From: DATNPH01 sp036703315
GTDB taxonomy: Bacteria; Cyanobacteriota; Cyanobacteriia; Cyanobacteriales; Coleofasciculaceae
Direction of reading: 5' to 3'
Length of the DNA: 41,149 nt
Assembly (NCBI GenBank): GCA_036703315.1
Contig: DATNPH010000212.1
Coordinates: 1 to 41,149, forward strand
Below the pieces are notes generated by a model. That model was not told where the DNA came from. It saw only the letters and a program-made list of their open reading frames with translations, and did no database searches. The translations under genes and the position numbers were made by a program. Shown here in pieces: positions 1 to 8,136 of the stretch. Within the stretch, counting starts at the first letter, position 1, and each line of letters begins with the position of its first letter.

Positions 1-2
1 TA

Positions 3-140
3 GGTGGAGCTAGAACTATTAAGTCTCTCTCCACTGGGTTGAAAATGAATCGGGATCTAAATGGTGCCCGTGGGATTTTCCTTCGGGCATTGGTTGATAC
101 GCCTTGGTTGAGAGAATATCTCAACTTATGTGTTTGTTAG
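3..140 (+). CDS. tnpB: TnpB-type transposon-associated nuclease, 3' end only
   Basis: Only the last 45 codons are in the window; the 5' part lies beyond the left edge. The reading frame contains the TnpB C-terminal motif MNRDLNGARGIFLRAL, in which the Asp of RDLNGA is the third RuvC catalytic residue. It ends with LCVC and a TAG stop. TnpB proteins of IS200/IS605- and IS607-type elements are RNA-guided nucleases whose guide RNA overlaps the 3' end of the gene. The roughly 90 bases downstream would then hold the guide scaffold and right end, but I could not define a boundary. Its motif differs from the TnpB at the right end of the window, so these are two different elements. Confidence 0.8.
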   Translation, partial: GGARTIKSLSTGLKMNRDLNGARGIFLRALVDTPWLREYLNLCVC

Positions 141-230
141 CCAATGTTAGCAAAAAAGTATCGGTATGAGCATTACCACCCTCCTTAGCCTAAGAGCTTA
201 GTAAAACCCCACGTTCTAGAGTATTAAATC

Positions 231-503
231 ATGCGTACTTCCACTTTCTCTCGAACCTTTAGTGAGCAACCGACTCTCAATCTGCCAATTGTGCGACAAG
301 GGAGCTCGGGTAGTGCTGTCAGAGTTCTACAGCAGTTGCTCAACTTTAAGGGATTTACACTTGAGGTAAATGGGCAATTCAATCTGTCTACACAGGAGGC
401 TGTCAAAACCTTTCAGCAAAATAACGGTTTGGTAGTCGATGGAATTGTTGATACTAAGACTTGGTATCATCTGAGCGCCGGATTGCTGTCAGTTACCTGT
501 TGA
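231..503 (+). CDS. Small peptidoglycan-binding domain protein
   Basis: This 90-residue protein is essentially one PG_binding_1 domain. Residues about 20-85 carry the repeat pattern VRQGSSGSAVRVLQQLLN, then a GQFNLSTQEAVKTFQQ helix and the NGLVVDGIVDTKTW ending typical of the family. These domains bind cell-wall peptidoglycan and are usually attached to hydrolases. Here no catalytic domain and no clear signal peptide are present, so it may be a free binding module or a shortened gene. Cyanobacterial genomes hold many such stand-alone copies. The start is the first ATG of the frame, without a strong Shine-Dalgarno sequence. Confidence 0.75.
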   Translation: MRTSTFSRTFSEQPTLNLPIVRQGSSGSAVRVLQQLLNFKGFTLEVNGQFNLSTQEAVKTFQQNNGLVVDGIVDTKTWYHLSAGLLSVTC

Positions 504-963
504 GGTGGTATCCATTCTTGAGTAGGTTATCTCTAAGATTGATCGCGCCTCTCTCTTCCACCACCAACTGCACCACAGCATGGTGTCAACCCTGGCACAG
601 ATGGTACAGGTCTTGCGATATCGGGTTGATTAATCTCAATTTTATTGGGTGAATTAAGCACAATTCCTTATTGACAAACGATACAAGTTATATAGGTGTA
701 GCCATAAAGGTTAGGACAAAGGAAGATACTGAAACCAAGACCCGTCAATCTTTTCCCTTTTCCCTTTTCCCTTCTGCCTTTTCCCTTTTCCCTTCTGCCT
801 TCTGCCTTCTGCCTTCTGCCTTCTGCCTTCTGCCTTTTGCTATAAATATTCACTAAAAGCAGTAGCCACTTGAGAGCGTTGTATAGTGCAATTCATCCGG
901 AGGATGCGAGGTTTTTAGTGTTGAAAATATCAGAGATCAACACTAGAGGCTAAAAAAATTGAT
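504..963. other. Gene-free stretch with short repeats
   Basis: No convincing gene is seen. The part just after the peptidoglycan-binding gene (about 560-630) reads in one frame as a Pro/Gly-rich tail ending PGTDGTGLAISG and may be a decayed protein end, but nothing identifies it. The middle holds the tandem heptamer repeat described separately. The open frames over that repeat on both strands are products of the repeat. Confidence 0.5.
749..839. repeat. Tandem CCTTCTG/CCTTTTC heptamer array
   Basis: About 90 bases are built of pyrimidine-only heptamers: first CCCTTTT units mixed with CCTTCTG, then six or more successive CCTTCTG units. The other strand reads GAAGGCAGAAGG, a simple-repeat type I know to be frequent between genes in filamentous cyanobacteria. 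The strong purine/pyrimidine strand bias is evident by eye. Confidence 0.9.
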
Positions 964-1245
964 ATGTTACTTACACGTCAACAAGCCAAAGCTCAGAAAC
1001 GAAATGCTAAACGGCTAGGTCAATTACTCAAAGATGCAAGAACAGAACTAGAACAGAGCCTTGCCGCCCTTGAGGATAGTGCCCTTGAGAATGGCTCTTG
1101 GGGAATGGTCGAGATTTCTTATTCACAGAATGCCTACTCACTGATTGGGCAAATCCTAGCGATCGCGGATAAATGGTCTCAGTCCAACCATTTTGAAATC
1201 GATGAGCAGTTATCCCAGATTGAGGAAAAATTGTATCTCGACTAA
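964..1245 (+). CDS. Small hypothetical protein
   Basis: A 93-residue, mostly helical, charged protein with no motif I recognise. The N-terminal third is basic (QQAKAQKRNAKRLGQLLKDA) and the rest is acidic (FEIDEQLSQIEEKLYLD), which suggests a helical bundle or coiled coil. No signal peptide or membrane segment is visible. It ends seven bases before the convergent stop of the metalloprotease gene. It contains a HIP1 site like its neighbours, so it does not look newly acquired. Function unknown. Confidence 0.55.
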   Translation: MLLTRQQAKAQKRNAKRLGQLLKDARTELEQSLAALEDSALENGSWGMVEISYSQNAYSLIGQILAIADKWSQSNHFEIDEQLSQIEEKLYLD

Positions 1246-1251
1246 AAGTAC

Positions 1252-2184
1252 TTACTCTTCACCATTGGACTTAGCTATCACAGACCAACCTAAGCGGGTT
1301 GGTTGTTGATAAATCCGTTTGAGCGTATTGATATCTCTGGCAGAGATTTGCGGCGGATGGCGTACTTGGGAAAAGTACATAACGTCGGTTTCTGAAGGAC
1401 TGTGGCCCCAAATGCCTAAGGCGTGACCGAGTTCGTGACGGGCAGTTGCAAGGGTATGATCAACAGACTGGTCAGGACTCAGTTGGATCGTAAAGCGTTG
1501 AGATAAAACCGACTTAGAGGTGTCTACTGCTTTACGCAGGTAAAATTCGTAGCGGGTTTGGGCAGAACGAGCACGAGAAATATTTAATTTCCCAGTTTCG
1601 TGGTTGATCGATGCTTGTAAAGGAGGACGCGATCGCAAAATTAAGATATCTGCCGTCGTCCGCTGGTCAACGATTTCTAGGGGCAAGTATACTTCCCATT
1701 CCTTTACAGCTTGTAGTACAGTATTAATCCAGTCCTGGAAACGCTTGACCTCGCTAGGAGATTCTACTTGGTCTGTGAGTCGCTCTACGTAAACCTTGAC
1801 AGGAAATTGAAACCAAACCAAATAGCCCATCGGCGTAAGCTTGATTTCAGAGAAATAATCACCACTACCCGCCGTATCTTGCCACTGCGTGAGTGGGTTC
1901 GGTAGAGGGTGAGTCTGAGGCGCTGGTAGGGAAGACAAAGATAACTCAGCTATTGCCATCGAGGAATCTGGAGTCAGGAGTCGAGACTCATGCTTTTCGA
2001 ATGCTCTCAATCCATCCTGAGCATCTACTTGTGGCAACTGCATAAAAATAACCAGCACAATGGTAGAGAGCGCCACCCCAAACAACACAAGGCGTCTCCA
2101 GTGGTTCCACCAGCGACGCCTCAGTTTACGTGCATTAGTTCCTTTAAGCAAGGGAGACTCCTGCCGCCATTGTGTTGAAGTCAA
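1252..2184 (-). CDS. Membrane-anchored matrixin-like zinc metalloprotease
   Basis: A 310-residue protein with a basic N terminus, one membrane segment at about residues 32-50 (LVLFGVALSTIVLVIFMQL) and a C-terminal metzincin-type catalytic domain. The zinc motif is HELGHALGIWGH, followed by DVMYFS, which fits the Met-turn. The third His is one position later than in the classical HExxHxxGxxH motif. The domain probably faces the periplasm or thylakoid lumen. The likely start is TTG, preceded by GGAG; no ATG occurs upstream in frame before secG. It begins 14 bases after the secG stop, so it is probably cotranscribed with gpmI and secG. Substrate unknown. Confidence 0.75.
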   Translation of the reverse strand: MTSTQWRQESPLLKGTNARKLRRRWWNHWRRLVLFGVALSTIVLVIFMQLPQVDAQDGLRAFEKHESRLLTPDSSMAIAELSLSSLPAPQTHPLPNPLTQWQDTAGSGDYFSEIKLTPMGYLVWFQFPVKVYVERLTDQVESPSEVKRFQDWINTVLQAVKEWEVYLPLEIVDQRTTADILILRSRPPLQASINHETGKLNISRARSAQTRYEFYLRKAVDTSKSVLSQRFTIQLSPDQSVDHTLATARHELGHALGIWGHSPSETDVMYFSQVRHPPQISARDINTLKRIYQQPTRLGWSVIAKSNGEE

Positions 2185-2197
2185 AACTCCAAACTGT

Positions 2198-2431
2198 CTA
2201 TCGACCCAACCAACCTGCGCTCAAAACCATTGTCAAGCCAATAAAAATCACACTGAATACCCAGGTAATCCGGTTCAGGGCGATTTCTGCACTTTTGGTG
2301 CTTGTAAACAGTTGGGCTTGACCACCAATACCCCCAATTCCGTCTCCTTTGGGACTGTGCAGCAATACCAAAATAATTACACCTAGAGCAGACAGTGCCC
2401 AGATAAGTTGGAAGACTTGAATGATCGTCAT
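2198..2431 (-). CDS. secG: Preprotein translocase subunit SecG
   Basis: A 77-residue protein with two membrane helices (about residues 4-24 and 52-72) around a short loop holding the SecG-type sequence LLHSPKGDGIGGIGGQAQLF. SecG is the small non-essential partner of SecY and SecE in the protein-export channel. Length and layout match cyanobacterial and plastid-type SecG. It follows gpmI on the same strand, separated by an 80-base gap with an inverted repeat, and lies just upstream of the metalloprotease. The gpmI-secG neighbourhood is common in bacteria and supports the call. Confidence 0.9.
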   Translation of the reverse strand: MTIIQVFQLIWALSALGVIILVLLHSPKGDGIGGIGGQAQLFTSTKSAEIALNRITWVFSVIFIGLTMVLSAGWLGR

Positions 2432-2458
2432 GACAAAAACTCTGATGGGGAATTTAAG

Positions 2459-2503
2459 AGCGGTTAGCTTAGCTTTTATCTTAAATGCTAACAGCTAACC
2501 GCT
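2459..2503. repeat. Inverted repeat between gpmI and secG
   Basis: The arms AGCGGTTAGCT and AGCTAACCGCT are an exact 11-base inverted repeat around a 23-base loop. There is no T-run, so it is more likely a dispersed GTTAGC-type repeat or an RNA-stabilising hairpin than a standard terminator. It could reduce readthrough from gpmI into secG. Confidence 0.7.
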
Positions 2504-2511
2504 TCTCAACA

Positions 2512-4110
2512 TTACAGAGAAACTCGAACTGGTGTTCGATTGGCTCGGACTTCAAACTCAATGGGTTTTAGTAGAGAGCGTCCGGTCATCTCCACTGGCT
2601 GCGGCAGCCTTAAGATATCCAGAATTGTAGGTGCAATATCCGCTAAACGCCCATCATCGCGCAACGCCACTTCTGTGCTGTGTCCAGGGATTTTCAATCC
2701 TTCCCCTTCCACAACAATAAAGGGCACCGGGTTGGTTGTGTGAGCAGTCCAGGGGTTACCTGCTTCATCCCGCATGTATTCAGCATTACCGTGGTCAGCG
2801 GTAATCAAGGCAGTGCCGCCAGCTTTGTTAATGCTTTCGAGAAGGTGTCCCATACATCGATCTACGGTTTCAACGGCTTGTATGCAGGCTTGGATGTTAC
2901 CCGTATGCCCCACCATGTCCGTGTTGGCGTAGTTGATCACAACTAGGGAGTAAATGCGTTTTTGAATTGCTGCGCTCGCTATATGTGTCACTTCCTGAGC
3001 TGACATCGCTGGTGCTCGGTCGTAGGTTGCCACCATCGGACTTGACACGAGTTCCCGATCCTCACCTTCAAAGGGTTGTTCTAAACCACCATTGAAAAAG
3101 TAAGTAACGTGGGCGTATTTCTCGGTTTCAGCGGTGCGAAATTGGCGTAAACCGTTCTTGGCAAGCACTTCTCCCAAAATATTATTCAAATTCTGAGGCT
3201 CAAACGCTACCAAGACTGGAAAGTGGGGGTCGTACTGGGTAAAGGTTGCAAACGATAGAGGCTGAATCTGCTCTCGCTCAAAACCATTAAATGCTGGATC
3301 AACGAAAGCTTGCGTCAACTGGCGTGCGCGATCGGGACGGAAATTAAAGAAAATAACACCATCACCCGATTCCACAGCCCCAGGCGCAAGCCGTGTCGGC
3401 ATAACAAACTCGTCTGTAATCTCTAGCTCATAGGATGCCTTTAACACCTCAACGGCTGATTGACCATCCCCAGTACCATCCTGGGTCATAATGTCATAAG
3501 CTTTTTTGACCCGATCCCAGCGTCGGTCTCGATCCATCGCGTAGTAGCGACCACTAATCGTAACAAGGCGTCCAACGCCGCTTTTGTCAATGTGATCTTG
3601 AATCTTTTGAATCGCCTCAATCCCCTCAGTCGGCCTGGTATCACGACCATCTGTAATTGCATGGATACAGACATCGGATAGTTCCTGAGACTTAGCGAAA
3701 TCCAGTAATCCTAGCAGATGATTTAGATGAGAATGCACACCGCCGTCAGAACATAAGCCCACTAAGTGCAATCTACTGCCCCGACTCTTAACTTGCTGAC
3801 ATAGTTGCACCAGTGCTGGATTCTCTCTTATCGTGCCGTCTTCAACAGCATCAGAGATACGAACCAGTTCTTGCGGCACTACACGTCCAGCGCCAATATT
3901 GAGGTGACCCACTTCTGAGTTACCCATTTGACCATCTGGTAGCCCTACATCCTTCCCGGAAGTCCGAATTAGAGTCCTGGGGTACACTGCCCAAAGGCTA
4001 TCCATCACCGGTGTTCGAGCGGCAGCAATTGCATTTCCATCAGTTGCTTCACGGTAGCCCCAGCCGTCGAGGATGACTAGCACCACGGGAGAGATAGGTG
4101 CTTGGGTCAT
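2512..4110 (-). CDS. gpmI: 2,3-bisphosphoglycerate-independent phosphoglycerate mutase
   Basis: This enzyme interconverts 3- and 2-phosphoglycerate in glycolysis, in the cytosol, using two Mn2+ ions. The 532-residue length fits the family. The N terminus reads PVVLVILDGWGYRE (metal-binding Asp15), followed by GLPDGQMGNSEVGHLNIGAGR, in which Ser65 is the phosphorylated residue. The DGRDT and ADHGNAE motifs are also present. An in-frame ATG lies 48 bases upstream, but the residues it would add (MGYHCGEIYVERRAIF) are not family-like, so I place the start at the ATG before TQAPISP, preceded by GAAGGGC. It is the first gene of the run leading to secG and the metalloprotease. Confidence 0.95.
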   Translation of the reverse strand: MTQAPISPVVLVILDGWGYREATDGNAIAAARTPVMDSLWAVYPRTLIRTSGKDVGLPDGQMGNSEVGHLNIGAGRVVPQELVRISDAVEDGTIRENPALVQLCQQVKSRGSRLHLVGLCSDGGVHSHLNHLLGLLDFAKSQELSDVCIHAITDGRDTRPTEGIEAIQKIQDHIDKSGVGRLVTISGRYYAMDRDRRWDRVKKAYDIMTQDGTGDGQSAVEVLKASYELEITDEFVMPTRLAPGAVESGDGVIFFNFRPDRARQLTQAFVDPAFNGFEREQIQPLSFATFTQYDPHFPVLVAFEPQNLNNILGEVLAKNGLRQFRTAETEKYAHVTYFFNGGLEQPFEGEDRELVSSPMVATYDRAPAMSAQEVTHIASAAIQKRIYSLVVINYANTDMVGHTGNIQACIQAVETVDRCMGHLLESINKAGGTALITADHGNAEYMRDEAGNPWTAHTTNPVPFIVVEGEGLKIPGHSTEVALRDDGRLADIAPTILDILRLPQPVEMTGRSLLKPIEFEVRANRTPVRVSL

Positions 4111-4613
4111 AAATATTGCCCTTCGTTCTACATAAATCTCACCGCAATGATATCCCATCGCGGCTTACATTCGCTGCTGATTTAACTTTCTTTCTAGTTA
4201 ATGACTTGAGAGGGAGGACAACTCTGAAAAGATTGTTCTCCTAGGGCTTAAGCCTCGGTGATTCAGAGAAACATGGCTTTTGAGGCGACTTTAAGTTCAA
4301 TAACTTTATCAATTCTTTTATTCTCTGGTGATATTTTCTATAGAGCTTCGTAATCGATTAGTGTCCTTAGAAGGATGAGCACTGGCTTGTCTACTTCAAA
4401 AGATAGGCTTCCCATAGCGGAGCCTGAATTGAGCTAAGTCAGAAGTTTCTGACATAAACTACAGGTTTGACGATGAACTAATAATTTGTAGGTTTTGCTC
4501 AGGAGGTTGAAGCGCGATGGCGCTTCGCTCCATTCAAAACTGGTCAATCGATTTTGGCTTAATAGACTCAGACTTTTGTTGCATTTTAAGGATTCACCAC
4601 TAGATCAGCAAGG
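4111..4613. other. Gene-free intergenic region with small hairpins
   Basis: About 500 bases between gpmI and the ABC-F gene. No coding frame convinces me. Visible structures are a perfect inverted repeat at 4438-4453 (GTCAGAA, two bases, TTCTGAC), a weaker AGGCT/AGCCT hairpin at 4405-4425 and a GGCGCTTCGCTCC patch near 4520 that resembles dispersed cyanobacterial repeats. The promoter of gpmI should lie at the left end. Confidence 0.5.
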
Positions 4614-6311
4614 TTAACGGCCTTTTGTGGCATTTTTTTTCGCCGCTTTAGCCGATTTCTTAGCTGCTTTTTCCGCCGCGATCGCCGCTAATCGTACCTG
4701 TTCTTTTTCTTCCGCAATTTTGTCTAAATAGTAATGGTAATCTCCTAGATAAGGGCGGAATTCCCCATCCCTAATTTCAACAATCTTGTTAGCAACCTGA
4801 GAGATGAAATAGCGGTCGTGAGAGACAATAATCACCGTACCATCATAGTTTTGGATAGCTTCTTCCAGCATTTCTTTAGCAGGAATATCCAGGTGATTAG
4901 TCGGCTCGTCTAGGATAAGTAAATTAGCTGGACGCAACAGCATCTTCGCTAGGGCAAGGCGGGCTTTTTCACCGCCACTGAGAGACTCAACTTTTTTTAA
5001 GACAGTCTCACCACTAAATAAAAACCGTCCCAATAGCGTGCGGACTTCCTCGTTTTTCCAATCAGGTACTTCGTCATGAATTGTTTGCATGACAGTTTTG
5101 CTCAGATCCAAGGCTTCTGCCTGATTTTGTTCAAAGTAACCGGGGATCACATTGTGTTGACCCAATTCAACAGTACCTTCGGTGGGTTTCTCCATATCCA
5201 TAATTAAGTGGAGAAGTGTAGATTTACCTGAGCCATTGGGACCTAAGAAAGCGACGCGATCGCCTCGTTCAAGGAGTAAATCTGCGCCCAAAAACAGAAT
5301 CTTGTCGTCGTAGGCATGCACTAAGTCTTTAATTTGCACCACCTCACGACCACTTCGAGGCGCAGGTGGAAAGCGGAAATGCAGAGTTCTTAAGCCAGCG
5401 GTTGGGGCTTCTATTCGTTCGATTTTTTCCAGTTGTTTCTCGCGACTTTTCGCCTGGGTGCTACGAGTGGCACTGGCACGGAAGCGGTCAACAAAGGTCT
5501 GTTGTTTGTCCAGTTCCTTTTGCTGACGCTCATAGGCACTCATTTGAGCTTCCTGCATCTCGGCTTTCTGTTGGAGATACGCGGAGTAGTTGCCTAGATA
5601 AGTAGTAGATACGCCTCGCTCAGTTTCTACAATTTGGGTGCAGAGCCGGTCGAGGAACTCTCGGTCATGGGAGACGATTATCATCGGGGTTTTTAGCCCC
5701 TTCAGGTAAGTTTCCAGCCATTCGATAGTTTCTAAATCCAGATGGTTGGTTGGCTCGTCCAACAGCAAGAGGTCAGGTTTTTGCAACAGGATTTTGCCCA
5801 AACTCATGCGCATCTGCCACCCGCCACTGAAGGCACTGACAAGGCGATCGCCATCTTCTTGCTCAAATCCCATCTCTGGCAAAATTTTCTCAATCTGTGC
5901 CTCTAAACCGTAACCATCGAAACCCTCAAACTGGCGCTGCAAGCGGTCTAGCTTGTGAATCAGCCGATCTAGTTCTTCAGGATCGGCACTTTCCATCTGT
6001 CGCTGCACCAGCGCCATAGAATGCTGCACTTGGTTCGCTTCTTTAAATACTGTCCAAAATTCTTCTCTGACAGTGCGCGTGGGGTCTACTTCAAATTCTT
6101 GGGTAAGGTAGGCGATGTGCAAATTAGCAGGACGGATAATTTCCCCTGCGGTGGGTTCAATCTCCCCCGCGATGATTTTGAGTTGGGTCGATTTGCCTGC
6201 TCCATTAACGCCGACAAGACCAATGCGATCGCCCACTTTGACTTCCCAGTTGATATCCTTGAGGACTTCGCCTGTGGGGTAAGTTTTACTAATATGTTCG
6301 AGTCGCAGCAT
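4614..6311 (-). CDS. ABC-F family ATPase
   Basis: A 565-residue soluble protein with two tandem ABC ATPase domains and no membrane segment, as in ABC-F translation factors (EttA, Uup, YdiF relatives). Domain 1 has Walker A GVNGAGKST, signature SAFSGGWQMR and Walker B LLLLDEPTNHLDL. Domain 2 has GPNGSGKST, LSGGEKAR and LLILDEPTNHLD. The charged linker between them (about residues 235-300) is the P-site tRNA interaction motif region. The tail is Lys/Ala-rich. Proteins of this family act at the ribosomal E site. The exact subgroup cannot be fixed from motifs; a drug-resistance role is possible but not indicated. Confidence 0.9.
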   Translation of the reverse strand: MLRLEHISKTYPTGEVLKDINWEVKVGDRIGLVGVNGAGKSTQLKIIAGEIEPTAGEIIRPANLHIAYLTQEFEVDPTRTVREEFWTVFKEANQVQHSMALVQRQMESADPEELDRLIHKLDRLQRQFEGFDGYGLEAQIEKILPEMGFEQEDGDRLVSAFSGGWQMRMSLGKILLQKPDLLLLDEPTNHLDLETIEWLETYLKGLKTPMIIVSHDREFLDRLCTQIVETERGVSTTYLGNYSAYLQQKAEMQEAQMSAYERQQKELDKQQTFVDRFRASATRSTQAKSREKQLEKIERIEAPTAGLRTLHFRFPPAPRSGREVVQIKDLVHAYDDKILFLGADLLLERGDRVAFLGPNGSGKSTLLHLIMDMEKPTEGTVELGQHNVIPGYFEQNQAEALDLSKTVMQTIHDEVPDWKNEEVRTLLGRFLFSGETVLKKVESLSGGEKARLALAKMLLRPANLLILDEPTNHLDIPAKEMLEEAIQNYDGTVIIVSHDRYFISQVANKIVEIRDGEFRPYLGDYHYYLDKIAEEKEQVRLAAIAAEKAAKKSAKAAKKNATKGR

Positions 6312-6423
6312 TGCTGTGTCTCCAGGACAACTATAGAGGAGATGAGAGCGCTCTTGCGTGGGTAGAGTCGCAGATAGCTTAATATCCGAGTCAATCGTAA
6401 CAAAATTTAAACAGATATGTTAC

Positions 6424-6459
6424 AAAAAAAATCCCCTACCCTTGAGAGTCGTAGGGGAT
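6424..6459 (-). terminator. Rho-independent terminator of hpf
   Basis: On the minus strand the stem ATCCCCTAC/GTAGGGGAT (9 base pairs, 11-base loop) is followed directly by a run of eight T. It lies about 130 bases after the hpf stop and before the ABC-F start, so it separates the two transcripts. Confidence 0.88.
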
Positions 6460-6589
6460 TGTCAAAAGAGGCATTTCAGGTTGGTAAGCTCATCCCACCG
6501 AAAAGAACTCGTCGGCTTTCGCGTTAGCCGTTAGTCGTGAGTTGTTTTTTTTACTGAAGATTGACCGCTAATTGCCGAATGCTGAAAAT

Positions 6590-7231
6590 TTATTTTTCTA
6601 CTGTTGTGAACTCAGTATTGTGGGCGGTCTTCCCATTTTTGTGATTGGTATGACCATTGCCGTTACGGGGCTGAATTACTCCATATCCACCGTGATTACG
6701 TTCATAAATCACGTTGATCTCTCCCGTTTTGACATTCCGGAACATGTAAAAGTCGTGATCTACCAATTGCAGCTGTTCCAAGGCTTCTTCTATGGTCATT
6801 GGCGGCATGGCGAAATACTTCATGCGCAGCACTTCAGAAGGTAATTCAGGAGTGCGATCGCCAATTAGATCAGGTGCCACCGGCATTTGTTCTACTATAA
6901 TGCCCGTCTTCGGCTGAGCATGAGTTCTCTTGTGTTGCAGCTTCTCTTTGTATTTCCGCAGTGTGCGCTGAATCTTATCTGCAACTAAATCTATGCTGGC
7001 GTACAAGTCTTCGCTGCCTTCTTGAGCACGAATGACTGTTCCATTGGCATAAATCGTCACTTCAGCAATCTGCTTAGCATTTATCCGAGGGTTACGCGCG
7101 ACCGATAGGTGTACATCCACCTCAGTTGTCATAGTCTGGAAGTGATTAACCGCCTTTTCAATTTTTTGATGTACATACTCACGGATCGCATCGGTGATTT
7201 CGATGTTTTTGCCCTGGATTACTAGCTTCAT
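6590..7231 (-). CDS. hpf: Ribosome hibernation promoting factor, long form (LrtA type)
   Basis: A 213-residue long-form HPF. Residues 1-100 form the ribosome-binding S30AE domain (MKLVIQGKNIEITDAIREYV, then VDVHLSVARNPRI). Residues about 155-200 form the C-terminal dimerisation domain (RMKYFAMPPMTIEEALEQLQLVDHDFYMFRN), which pairs two 70S ribosomes into an inactive 100S particle. In cyanobacteria this gene is called lrtA and its transcript accumulates in darkness. The gene stands alone, with its own terminator and a 5' region of more than 200 bases before lipB. The last 25 residues are an Asn/His/Gly-rich tail, probably disordered. Confidence 0.93.
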   Translation of the reverse strand: MKLVIQGKNIEITDAIREYVHQKIEKAVNHFQTMTTEVDVHLSVARNPRINAKQIAEVTIYANGTVIRAQEGSEDLYASIDLVADKIQRTLRKYKEKLQHKRTHAQPKTGIIVEQMPVAPDLIGDRTPELPSEVLRMKYFAMPPMTIEEALEQLQLVDHDFYMFRNVKTGEINVIYERNHGGYGVIQPRNGNGHTNHKNGKTAHNTEFTTVEK

Positions 7232-7381
7232 ACTGCTACTCCATGATGTACTGTTTGCGTTGCAAAGAGCAGCTTAGTGGCTGGAGTTGCTGCTCTTGGA
7301 GAATACTTTCACGGTAGCACTTTGTAATCTAGAGAACAGTACCCTTTGACTTCTCTTCAGATTCCTTTGCATTCTTTGACA

Positions 7382-7409
7382 ATTAGTCATTAGTCATTAG
7401 TCATTAGTC
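7382..7409. repeat. Four tandem ATTAGTC heptamers
   Basis: Four exact copies of ATTAGTC follow one another, with a degenerate GGGTCATTG after them. They lie in the divergent region between hpf and lipB. Similar TTAGTCATTAGTC text recurs near 8100, just after lipB, so the gene is flanked by related simple repeats. Confidence 0.9.
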
Positions 7410-7458
7410 GTGGGTCATTGGCAAAGGGTATCAATTTATTTTTTGTAGGGAGTGGAAA

Positions 7459-8103
7459 GTGCGGCGTCAATGTTTGCTAGATAATCAAGGGTTGGTGCCT
7501 TATTCGCTGGCTTGGGAACAGCAGCGATCGCTTGTGGCTCAACGTATTCAAGACCCGACGCTCAATGATGTTCTTCTGTTGTTGGAGCATCCGCCAGTGT
7601 ATACCCTTGGTCAAGGAGCGACGCTTGAATTTCTCAAGTTCGATCCCACTGAGGTTAGCTGGGAAGTACACCGGGTGGAACGTGGGGGTGAAGTGACATA
7701 TCACTGTCCTGGCCAGTTGGTTGGCTACCCGATTCTGAATCTACGGTATTACCGACAAGACCTGCACTGGTATCTGCGACAACTGGAGGAGGTTTTGATT
7801 CAGCTTTTAGGTGTTTATGGACTTAAGGGCGATCGGGTTTCTGGGATGACTGGTGTCTGGATAGAGGGACGCAAAGTGGCAGCGATTGGGATTAAAGTGT
7901 CGCGCTGGATTACGATGCACGGCTTTGCCTTGAATGTTTGCCCTGACCTAACTGGCTTTGAGCGTATTGTCCCCTGTGGCATTGCTGATAAACCCGTCGG
8001 TAGTCTCGCTCAGTTCATCCCTGGTATTAGTGTCGAGCAGGTACACCCGTCACTTACAGCAACATTCGCCAAGGTTTTTGACGTTGAGTTAATCAGTAGT
8101 TAA
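7459..8103 (+). CDS. lipB: Octanoyl-[acyl-carrier-protein]:protein N-octanoyltransferase
   Basis: LipB moves octanoyl groups from acyl carrier protein to lipoyl domains, the first step of lipoate synthesis. The 214-residue protein has all family motifs: LLEHPPVYTLG, RGGEVTYHCPGQLVGYP, then GVWIEGRKVAAIGIKVSRW with the catalytic Lys, and FERIVPCGI with the catalytic Cys. The start is GTG, chosen because it is preceded by GGGAGTGG and the first ATG-like alternatives would cut into the domain. It is followed by the convergent FHA-cyclase gene 33 bases downstream. Confidence 0.93.
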   Translation: MRRQCLLDNQGLVPYSLAWEQQRSLVAQRIQDPTLNDVLLLLEHPPVYTLGQGATLEFLKFDPTEVSWEVHRVERGGEVTYHCPGQLVGYPILNLRYYRQDLHWYLRQLEEVLIQLLGVYGLKGDRVSGMTGVWIEGRKVAAIGIKVSRWITMHGFALNVCPDLTGFERIVPCGIADKPVGSLAQFIPGISVEQVHPSLTATFAKVFDVELISS

Positions 8104-8136
8104 TCATTAGTCAAGAACTACTAACTACTTACTATC

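Noticed and set aside
461..652. Frame of 63 codons after the peptidoglycan-binding gene
   Set aside because: Overlaps the preceding gene in another frame and lacks family-like sequence.
668..856. Frames on both strands over the heptamer repeat
   Set aside because: They translate a simple repeat (KGKGRREKGKG or its mirror) and have no start signals.
4438..4453. Perfect small inverted repeat as a riboswitch or terminator
   Set aside because: The stem is short, has no T-run and no known aptamer surrounds it; listed only as part of the gap.
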